Source: Candidatus Methylomirabilota bacterium (lineage in GTDB: Bacteria > Methylomirabilota > Methylomirabilia > Methylomirabilales > 2-02-FULL-66-22). From it: a stretch of 10,482 nucleotides of DNA. Made by a program: the position numbers and the translations under genes. Shown here piece after piece: positions 1 to 5,831 of the stretch. Location of the stretch: NCBI GenBank assembly GCA_016208645.1, contig JACQXP010000395.1, positions 1-10,482 of the forward strand, read 5' to 3'. Each line of letters opens with the position of its first letter. The first letter of the stretch is position 1. The notes beneath the pieces were generated by a model that ran no database searches, had not been told where the DNA came from, and saw nothing but the letters and a program-made list of their open reading frames with translations.

Positions 1-538
1 CGGAGAGGGGCACGACCGAGGCGGACGCATCCAGACGCTCTGAGGAACGGTAGCCGTAACCCAGCGGGTGATCCGGGATCGGCGCTGGATCTCGGTAGAC
101 TTCGAGGACTCGTTCAAGCAAGTTGAGGATCCAGTATTCCGGGATGCCTGCCCTGGCGTACAGACCGGGCTTCTGCTGGCGGTCAAGATGCAACGTGACG
201 TCCGATACCTCGACCACGAGCACGGCGGTTGTCGGATGCGCGTCCCGGTAATCCCGGGCCGATCCGCGGACAACGGCCACGTCCGGTTCGGGTTGTGATA
301 GGGAACCAAGATCCAGTGGCAATTGCACCCGAACCACGTATCCCCTTCCAAAAGGCCGACGGAGTTCTTCCGAGACGAGCGTGATGCCTGTTGCGTGCGG
401 GCCCTTCTGCGGGGTCATCGCGATGATCTCCCCCTCGATGAGTTCCACCCGCTCTCCGTGCGCGAAGACGCCGGCCTCGGCCATCTTCAGGTAGTCCTCC
501 CGGGTCCACAGGCGCAGGTGTGTGTGCGAAACAGCCAT
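1..538 (-). CDS. Uma2 family endonuclease-like protein (DUF820), 3' part cut by window edge
   Basis: The minus-strand frame starts at ATG 538 and stays open to base 1, so 179 residues are visible and the C terminus lies outside. Uma2 (DUF820) proteins carry a PD-(D/E)XK nuclease-like fold and are usually about 190 residues long; they are abundant in cyanobacteria and in many environmental genomes, and their biological role is poorly known. Visible family signatures in order are ELIEGEI (residues 32-38), PEPDVAVV (83-90, with Asp86), VLVVEVSD (106-113, with Glu110) and a K..LYARAGIPEYW block (123-136). Asp86 and Glu110 are the expected metal-binding positions. A G-rich ribosome site (AGGGGGGCGAGC before ATG) and a promoter 25-60 bases upstream support this start. 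It is transcribed in the same direction as the RND gene but is separated from it by about 220 bases and a hairpin-forming repeat. Family assignment is firm; actual nuclease activity is inferred only. Confidence 0.88.
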   Translation of the reverse strand, partial: MAVSHTHLRLWTREDYLKMAEAGVFAHGERVELIEGEIIAMTPQKGPHATGITLVSEELRRPFGRGYVVRVQLPLDLGSLSQPEPDVAVVRGSARDYRDAHPTTAVLVVEVSDVTLHLDRQQKPGLYARAGIPEYWILNLLERVLEVYRDPAPIPDHPLGYGYRSSERLDASASVVPLS

Positions 539-569
539 GCTCGCCCCCCTGATTGCCTCAGTCGGCGGG

Positions 570-599
570 ACTATAGCAGCAAGCCGACCACCGGGTCAA
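570..599 (-). promoter_or_regulatory. Predicted sigma-70 promoter of the Uma2 gene
   Basis: On the minus strand TTGACC (bases 599-594) is followed after 18 bases by TATAGT (575-570), giving near-consensus -35 and -10 boxes. Transcription would begin near base 563 and give a leader of about 25 bases before the ATG at 538. This suggests that the Uma2 gene has its own promoter and does not rely on read-through from the efflux operon upstream. Confidence 0.55.
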
Positions 600-684
600 T
601 GTCCTCGCCATCCAGGGCATGCCTGCCCCCTCCTCGGAGGGCATCTCCCCAGCTCCTGCCCCCCGGATGCTGCTGGATTGTGGA

Positions 685-745
685 TGGGGTCAGGCCTTAC
701 AACTTTGAAGTTGGCCTGTAGTAGGTTTCCCAAACTCTGACCCCA
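685..745. repeat. REP/MITE-like inverted-repeat element, 61 bp
   Basis: Perfect 9-base terminal inverted repeats TGGGGTCAG (685-693) and CTGACCCCA (737-745) enclose a second nested palindrome: CAGGCC (691-696) with GGCCTG (713-718), and inside it AACTT (701-705) with AAGTT (708-712). The ends TGGGGTCAG/CTGACCCCA resemble those of REP-like elements found next to Y1-type (IS200-like, RAYT) transposase genes in many proteobacterial genomes; that link is from memory and no transposase is in this window. It begins 17 bases after the RND stop codon, so on the minus-strand transcript it could also act as a 3' stabilising or terminating hairpin, although no T-tract follows. Confidence 0.6.
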
Positions 746-761
746 AAGTCCTCCGCGGCGG

Positions 762-3700
762 CTAGGACACCTCGGGGCGGCGGCGGCCCTCGACGCGGGA
801 CCAGCCCCAGGCGAAGCGGTCCCACACGGCCGCGGGCGCCCGCGAGAGCGCCCGCCCCCACCGCGGCGTCCCCAGGTCATCGAAGAGGGAGTAGAACACC
901 GGCGTGGCCACCAGCGTGAGGAGGAGGGACAGCATCTGCCCCCCGATGACCACGGTGGCCATGGAGGCGCGGGCGGCCGCCCCATCCCCCCGGCCAAAGG
1001 CGATGGGGACCATCCCGAAGACAATGGACAGGGTCGTCATCAGGATGGGCCGCAGCCGGGCGTGGTTCGCCTCGATGAGGGCCTGGAACCGCGGGAGGCC
1101 CCGCTCCCGCAGGGTGTTGGTGTAGTCCACCTGCAGGATGGAGTTCTTCTTCACCACGCCCATCAGCAGGAAGAGGCCGATGACGCTGTTGAGGTTCAGG
1201 CTCTGCCCCGTGGCCGCCAGGGTGAGGAGGCCGAAGGGCAGGGTCAGGGGGAGGGAGAGCATGATCGTGACCGGGTGGATGAAGCTCTCGAACTGGGCGG
1301 CCAGGACCATGTAAATGAAGATCAGGCTCAGGATCAGGGCCAGCAGGAAGTTCTGGGCAGCCTCGCCCACGAACTTGCCCCGGCCGATGTACGTCGTGGA
1401 GTAGCCTGGCGCCAGGCCCGCCTCCTGGACGGCGCCGTTCCCCTGCCCCATGGCCTCCACCAGGGGTTTGTCGAAGAGGTTCGCCACCACCGTGATCTGC
1501 CGCTCGCGATTGTACCGGTCAATCTGGCCGGGCGCCTTCCCGGCGCTGAAGTCGGTCACGTTGCTGAGCTGGATGAGCCGTCCGCCGGAGGCGGACACCA
1601 TCACCTTGGAGATGACCTGGGGGCTGTTACGGAAATCCTGCAGGAGCCGGAGGCGGACGTTGTACTGCTCGTCCCCCTCGCGGAACGTGCTCACCTTCTC
1701 GCCCCCCACCATGGTCCGGAGGCTCCCCGCGATGGCGGCCACCCGGATGCCCAGGTCGGCCGCTTTCTGCCGGTCAATGTGCACCCGCACCTCGGGGCGG
1801 CGGGCCGCCAGGCTGGTGTCCAGGTCCACGAACCCCGGGATCGCCCGCAAGCGAGCCATCACCGTCTGGGCATAGGCCTCCAGCCGGTCCAGCTCCGGTC
1901 CCCGGATGACCAGGTTGAACGGCGTCTGCTTGAATCCCCCCCCGGAGATGAGGCTGATCTGCTGGACGCTCACCCGCAGGTCGGGGAACGTGCGCAGGGC
2001 CCCCCGGGCCCTCTGCATGATCTGCTGCTGCGTCTCCTTGCGCTGGGACAGGTGGATCAGCCCGACGTAGATCGAGGCATCCGTCACGTTGGTCACGTTC
2101 TGGCCCTGGACCCCGATGGTGGTGAAGAGGGTCTCGACCCCGGGGAGTTTCTTGAGCTCGGCCTCCACGCGGCGGAGGATTGCATCGCTCCGCTCCAGGG
2201 AGGAGCCGGGCGGCGTCTCGACGACGACCTCGAATTCGCCCATGTCGTCGTCCACGATGAACTCTTTCTTCACGTACGGGAAGATGGCGATGGTGGAGAC
2301 CACCACGATCACCGTCAGGGCGACGACGCTCTTCCGGTGTTCCAGGGCCCAGCGGAGCAGCCAGTCGTAGACGCGGTCCAGCGCCGCGTACAGGCCGGAC
2401 TGCTTGGAGGCCGCGCCGGCCCGCCCGCGGGTCTGTCCCCCGTGCGCCGGTGGCTTGAGGAACCGGGAGCTGAGGCTCGGGGTGAGCGTGAAGGACACGA
2501 AGAGGGAAACCAGGATGGCGAAGGCGGCGGTGAGGCCGAAGCTGTTGAAGAACCGACCCACCATGCCGGACATGAAAGCCACGGGGAGGAAGATCACCAC
2601 CAGGGAGAAGGTCGTGGCCATCACCGCCAGTCCGATCTCCCGGGTAGCCTCCCGGGCCGCCTCCATCGGTCCTACCCCCTCCTCCTCCATGTAGCGGAAG
2701 ATGTTCTCCAGGACGACGATGGCGTCGTCAATGACGATGCCCACCGACAGGGACAGTCCCAGCATGGTCTGATTGTTCAGGGTGAAGCCGGCGTACTTCA
2801 GCAGGGTGAAGGTGCCGATGATGGAGGTGGGGATGGCCAGGGCGGCGATGATGGCAGCTCGCAGATTCCGGATGAAGAAGAAGACCACGATGCTGGCCAG
2901 GATACCGCCCAGCATCAGGTGCTCCTGCACGTCGTGCATCGAGCGGCGAATGAAGCGGGAAAGATCCCGGACCTCCGCCACCCGGACATCCGGGGGCAGG
3001 GTGCGCCGGATCTCCGCCAGGCGGCGGCGCACCCGGTCCACCACCTGCACCGTGTTGGTCCCGGACTGCTTGCGGACCAGGAGGGAGACCGCGTTCTCCC
3101 CGTTCAGCCGGGACAGGGTCCGCGGCTCCTCGATGCCGTCCACGGCGCGGCCGATGTCGGCGACTCGTACCGGAGCGCCCTTCAGGTCCGCCACGATAAG
3201 CTGGGTGAAGTCCTCCGCCCGCTCGATCCGGCCGAGGGTGCGCAGCCCCTCCTCCCGCTGGCCCTTCGTGATCCGGCCCCCGGGAATCTCGGCATTCTGC
3301 TGCTGCAGCGCCTGCTTCACCCGATCCACGGAGAGGCCATAGGCGGCGAGCTTGTCCGCATCCAGCTCGATCTGGATCTCGCGCTTGCGATCCCCGACGA
3401 AGGTGAGACTCCCCACGCCGTTGACCGTCTCGATCTGGCGCTTGATCCGCTTGTCGGCGATCTCGGTGATCTCCCGGGCCGACCGTTGCCCGGAGACCAC
3501 GATGGCCAGGATGGGGGTGGCGTCGGGGTCAAGCTTCTCGATGACGGGCGGGTTGGTCCCGGGCGGGAACTTATCCAGGATGGTGGCCACCTTGTCCCGG
3601 ACCTCGTTGGCCGCCACCTCGACCGGTTTTTCCAGGACGAAGGTCACGAAGACCTGGGAGATCCCCTCCTTGGTGGTGGAGCGCAGCTCGTCAATGCCGC

Positions 3701-3923
3701 TGATCGTATTGACGACCTCCTCGATGGGCTTGGTGATCTGGCTCTCCACCTCCTCGGGCGTGGCCCCCTCGAGGGTCGTGGTCACGGTGATGGTGGGAAA
3801 CTCCACCCGGGGAAAAGCGTCCAGCCCGAGGTCCCGGTAGGAAAAGAGGCCCAAGACCACCACCGACATGACCAGCACGGTGGCAAAGACCGGACGCTTG
3901 ATGCAGAGATCAGCCAGGAACAT
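762..3923 (-). CDS. RND efflux transporter permease subunit, AcrB/HAE1 type
   Basis: This is an inner-membrane proton-driven multidrug pump subunit of 1053 residues, matching the AcrB length (about 1050). Transmembrane segment 1 is near residues 11-29, segments 2-6 lie in about 337-481, segment 7 near 532-549 and segments 8-12 in about 859-1011, with the two large periplasmic porter loops between segments 1-2 and 7-8. The proton-relay pair is Asp399-Asp400 in the VGIVIDDAIVVLEN motif of segment 4 (AcrB Asp407/408) and Lys926 in segment 10 (MGVVKKN; AcrB Lys940). The absence of CzcA-type signatures and the drug-pump style of segment 4 favour HAE1 over heavy-metal (HME) pumps; the substrate cannot be told. 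The start at 3923 gives the canonical short cytoplasmic N terminus (MFLADLCIKRPV) but has only a weak ribosome site. It lies 142 bases after the adaptor gene and is surely part of the same operon. The reading frame is intact. Confidence 0.96.
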   Translation of the reverse strand: MFLADLCIKRPVFATVLVMSVVVLGLFSYRDLGLDAFPRVEFPTITVTTTLEGATPEEVESQITKPIEEVVNTISGIDELRSTTKEGISQVFVTFVLEKPVEVAANEVRDKVATILDKFPPGTNPPVIEKLDPDATPILAIVVSGQRSAREITEIADKRIKRQIETVNGVGSLTFVGDRKREIQIELDADKLAAYGLSVDRVKQALQQQNAEIPGGRITKGQREEGLRTLGRIERAEDFTQLIVADLKGAPVRVADIGRAVDGIEEPRTLSRLNGENAVSLLVRKQSGTNTVQVVDRVRRRLAEIRRTLPPDVRVAEVRDLSRFIRRSMHDVQEHLMLGGILASIVVFFFIRNLRAAIIAALAIPTSIIGTFTLLKYAGFTLNNQTMLGLSLSVGIVIDDAIVVLENIFRYMEEEGVGPMEAAREATREIGLAVMATTFSLVVIFLPVAFMSGMVGRFFNSFGLTAAFAILVSLFVSFTLTPSLSSRFLKPPAHGGQTRGRAGAASKQSGLYAALDRVYDWLLRWALEHRKSVVALTVIVVVSTIAIFPYVKKEFIVDDDMGEFEVVVETPPGSSLERSDAILRRVEAELKKLPGVETLFTTIGVQGQNVTNVTDASIYVGLIHLSQRKETQQQIMQRARGALRTFPDLRVSVQQISLISGGGFKQTPFNLVIRGPELDRLEAYAQTVMARLRAIPGFVDLDTSLAARRPEVRVHIDRQKAADLGIRVAAIAGSLRTMVGGEKVSTFREGDEQYNVRLRLLQDFRNSPQVISKVMVSASGGRLIQLSNVTDFSAGKAPGQIDRYNRERQITVVANLFDKPLVEAMGQGNGAVQEAGLAPGYSTTYIGRGKFVGEAAQNFLLALILSLIFIYMVLAAQFESFIHPVTIMLSLPLTLPFGLLTLAATGQSLNLNSVIGLFLLMGVVKKNSILQVDYTNTLRERGLPRFQALIEANHARLRPILMTTLSIVFGMVPIAFGRGDGAAARASMATVVIGGQMLSLLLTLVATPVFYSLFDDLGTPRWGRALSRAPAAVWDRFAWGWSRVEGRRRPEVS

Positions 3924-3939
3924 GGTGGCTCAATCACAT

Positions 3940-4110
3940 GGAAAATCGGAAACTGGACACTGGAAACTGGAACCTGGAAAACGGGACGAGCCCGGGGGAT
4001 GAGTTACGAACTTCGAACCGCTGAAATCACAGATGAGCGCTGAGGAAAGCTGACCGTCCGATTTCCTATTTCCGATTTCCGGTTTCCAGTTTCCGATTTC
4101 CAGTGTCCGA
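3940..4110. repeat. Low-complexity repeat tract with two inverted arms between adaptor and pump genes
   Basis: The left arm (about 3940-3985) consists of GGAAACTGG-type units on the plus strand; the right arm (about 4056-4110) has the same units in the opposite orientation (TTTCCGATTTCC, TTTCCAG). The best exact inverted matches are AAATCGGAAACTGGA at 3943-3957 against 4085-4099 (15 bases) and GGACACTGGAAA at 3955-3966 against 4097-4108. The spacer of about 70 bases holds CGCTGA twice (4019 and 4038, 19 bases apart). The transcript of this stretch could fold into a long imperfect hairpin inside the efflux operon. The right arm overlaps the 3' end of the adaptor gene. No gene is visible in the non-coding part. 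Confidence 0.75.
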
Positions 4111-5358
4111 CTTGTCCTGTGAGGGCGCGCCGCGGGCGCCAGCCTGGACCGCCACGGTCGTTCCTGTGGCGAGCTGGCTGAGACCGGAGGTGGCCACCGT
4201 CTCGCCGACCTTCACGCCCTCCAAGATCTCCACCCGGCCGTCCCGGCGCTGGCCGGTCGTCACCCGCCGCTCCTCGGCCTTGCCGTCGGCGATGACGTAA
4301 ACCTTCACGATCCCCGCGAAGGTCACCACCGCCTCTTCGGGGACGAACGGCACGTTCCGCTCCACGCCGGTGAGAATGGAAGCCTTGGCGAAGAAACCGG
4401 GCTTGAGGACCCCGCCGGGATTGGGGACGGATGCCTCCACGGTGAAGGTCCGGCTTTCGACGTCCACGGCCGGGCTCACCCGGGTGATGGTCCCCGTGAA
4501 CGTGCGGCCGGGATACGCCTCGACCTCTACCCGGACGGGACGGCCCGCACCCAGCCGGGGCGCGAATCGTTCTGGCACCTCACCTTGAAGTTTCAGGGCC
4601 TGGATCGCGACCAGGCTCATGAGGGGGGTCTTCTCCTTGTAGGACTCCCCCACGTTGACCAGGCGCTTCCGAACGAACCCGTCAAAGGGCGCCACGATCT
4701 CGGTGTCCCGCAGGCGCTTTCGGGCCAGCTCCAGGGCGGTCGAGGCCTGCTCCACATTCGCCTCGGCGTTCTTGGCCGCCGCCCGGTCGCTCTCGTACTG
4801 GGCTTCATTGGCCCGCACGGAGGCGAGGGCCACATCGGACTGGGTCTGGGCCGAGTCCCGCTGGCTGGCGGAGATCGCCCCCTCGGCGAACAGGTCCTGG
4901 AACCGCTTGAGATTGGTCTGGGCGTCGCTCAGGACGGCCTGGGACCGCTCCACGTTGGCCCGGTTCCAATCCAGCATCTGGCGAGCCCGCGCCAGCGCCT
5001 CACGCGCCGCCTGGAGGTTCGCGACCGCCCGCTCCACCTCCAGCCGCGCTTCCCGCTCGTCCAACTGGATGACGACCTGGCCCTTCCGCACGCGATCCCC
5101 CAGATCCACGAGGATCTTGCCGATGGTGGCGGGGGCCTCGTTGGCCAGTGTGACCTCCTCCTGCGCCAGGAGTGTGCCGACGATCTGGACCGTCCGCTCC
5201 ACATCCCGCCCGTCGGCCTGGGCAACGCTGATGGTGATCTTCCGCTCGCCCGGGGCGGCGTTCGCGGCGGGCGCCCCGGACTTCTCTCGGGAGCAGCCCA
5301 CGGCGGCCAGGACGAACCCACACAGGGTGATCACGAGAATCCGTGTCGTTCTCATCAT
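4066..5358 (-). CDS. RND efflux periplasmic adaptor (HlyD/AcrA-type membrane fusion lipoprotein)
   Basis: A periplasmic adaptor of 430 residues that links the inner-membrane RND pump to an outer-membrane channel. The N terminus is a lipoprotein signal: Arg residues at 3 and 6, a hydrophobic stretch 7-21 and a lipobox-like AVGC with Cys22 as predicted lipidation site. A lipoyl-like half-motif follows (about 70-105, ATIGKILVDLGDRVRKGQVV). An Ala/Arg/Glu-rich alpha-helical coiled-coil hairpin spans about 105-215, then the second lipoyl half (VAPFDGFVRKRLVNVGE), a beta-barrel domain and a membrane-proximal domain. The start has two adjacent ATGs (5358, 5355) behind a GGAGA ribosome site. It is the first gene of the operon with the RND permease downstream. 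Odd feature: the last 14 or so residues (SDTGNRKLETGNRK) are encoded by the intergenic repeat tract, so the native stop was probably lost and replaced. Confidence 0.95.
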   Translation of the reverse strand: MMRTTRILVITLCGFVLAAVGCSREKSGAPAANAAPGERKITISVAQADGRDVERTVQIVGTLLAQEEVTLANEAPATIGKILVDLGDRVRKGQVVIQLDEREARLEVERAVANLQAAREALARARQMLDWNRANVERSQAVLSDAQTNLKRFQDLFAEGAISASQRDSAQTQSDVALASVRANEAQYESDRAAAKNAEANVEQASTALELARKRLRDTEIVAPFDGFVRKRLVNVGESYKEKTPLMSLVAIQALKLQGEVPERFAPRLGAGRPVRVEVEAYPGRTFTGTITRVSPAVDVESRTFTVEASVPNPGGVLKPGFFAKASILTGVERNVPFVPEEAVVTFAGIVKVYVIADGKAEERRVTTGQRRDGRVEILEGVKVGETVATSGLSQLATGTTVAVQAGARGAPSQDKSDTGNRKLETGNRK

Positions 5359-5390
5359 TCGAGGCGGTCTCCAGAGGGTTACGAAAGATA

Positions 5391-5408
5391 ACTGAGCAAT
5401 TGCTCAGT
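5391..5408. promoter_or_regulatory. Predicted operator: perfect 18-bp palindrome ACTGAGCAATTGCTCAGT
   Basis: The sequence reads identically on both strands without a mismatch. It starts two bases downstream of the predicted -10 box of the adaptor-pump operon and covers the predicted transcription start, the classic place for a repressor site. Size, symmetry and the TGAGC half-site fit TetR/AcrR-family operators, which commonly control RND operons. No TetR gene lies within this window, so the regulator is either encoded elsewhere or is of another class. Confidence 0.7.
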
Positions 5409-5409
5409 C

Positions 5410-5438
5410 AGCCTACCGAAGCAAACGGAGAGGGTCAA
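5410..5438 (-). promoter_or_regulatory. Predicted promoter of the adaptor-pump efflux operon
   Basis: On the minus strand TTGACC (5438-5433) and TAGGCT (5415-5410) are separated by exactly 17 bases. The -35 box matches consensus in five of six bases and the -10 box is weaker. Transcription would begin around base 5403, inside the 18-bp palindrome, and give a leader of about 45 bases before the ATG at 5358. Confidence 0.55.
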
Positions 5439-5573
5439 GGGAAATCTGGACGCTATCGGTGTGGAGGAGCCTGGAGTACGATTGAGGCCCCGTGATGCGA
5501 GCCATCCGACGGCGATTTCAACGGACCGGCCATTCAGCAGACGGCGGCTTCTCGAATTTCGGCACGGGCACTT

Positions 5574-5735
5574 TCAATCCGAAATCACGGAATCCACCGC
5601 CTGCGTCAGATCCGTGGTGTGCCCCTTGATGCGGATGGTGTCCCCCACGCTCAGGAAGCCCGCGGTGATCTGGATCCCGGCCACGCCGATCTTTGCGAAG
5701 TAGTCCATGACCTTGCCGATGACCTCTTCGCCCAT
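5574..5735 (-). CDS. Truncated small translation elongation factor-like protein (EF-Tu domain II-like), 53 residues
   Basis: The frame starts at ATG 5735 behind a near-perfect ribosome site (GGAGGTG at 5747-5741, five bases from the ATG) and ends at the TGA at 5576-5574. The product begins MGEEVIGKVMDYFAKIGVAG and contains VGDTIRIKGHTTDLTQAVDS, which closely resembles the small free-standing EF-Tu domain II-like beta-barrel proteins often found near U32 peptidase genes. Those are about 80-90 residues and continue with a DSMQIEH...IGIKV..RVREGD..Y block that is absent here. The last codons (VISD and stop) lie in a 13-base repeat whose inverted copy is at 5777-5789, so the truncation probably followed a repeat-linked rearrangement. 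A neighbouring frame could read DFGLKV, vaguely like the missing part. The strong ribosome site suggests it may still be translated. It lies 96 bases downstream of the CoA enzyme gene. Family call is probable; function of the shortened product is unknown. Confidence 0.6.
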   Translation of the reverse strand: MGEEVIGKVMDYFAKIGVAGIQITAGFLSVGDTIRIKGHTTDLTQAVDSVISD

Positions 5736-5750
5736 GGCAACACCTCCCCA

Positions 5751-5831
5751 GGCTCAATTCTGGATTTCGAATTGCCGATTTCGGATTGATGCGTCTGCGT
5801 GCATCTGCGTTCATCTGCGGTTGCGGTCGGG
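5751..5831. repeat. Intergenic low-complexity repeats: GATTTCGGATT type and three 10-bp CATCTGCGT units
   Basis: The gap between the CoA enzyme stop and the EF-like start holds two repeat kinds. At about 5762-5789 are TGGATTTCGAATTGCC and GATTTCGGATTGA-type units; GATTTCGGATTGA at 5777-5789 is the exact inverse of TCAATCCGAAATC at 5574-5586. At 5791-5820 are three consecutive 10-base units, GCGTCTGCGT, GCATCTGCGT and TCATCTGCGG. On the minus strand these read as CGCAGATGA-type repeats, common as interspersed filler in genomes of several uncultured phyla. No promoter or terminator is evident within them. Confidence 0.7.

Noticed and set aside
628..641. CCCTCC-TC-GGAGGG hairpin as a terminator
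   Set aside because: The loop is only two bases and no T-run follows on either strand; likely a by-product of GC richness.
1062..4043. 993-codon open frame on the plus strand
   Set aside because: It is the antisense of the RND permease gene; long opposite-strand frames are expected at this GC content, and its product has low-complexity His/Asp/Gly/Glu composition with no recognisable domain.
5490..5586. DFGLKVPVPKFEKPP read in the next frame as the missing C terminus of the EF-like protein
   Set aside because: Only a few residues resemble the family, and the DFGLK codons come from the repeat itself, so the match may be chance; kept only as a possibility.
5791..5820. Three 10-bp units as a CRISPR-like array
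   Set aside because: Units are far too short and directly abutting, with no spacers or cas genes; they are ordinary low-complexity tandem repeats.
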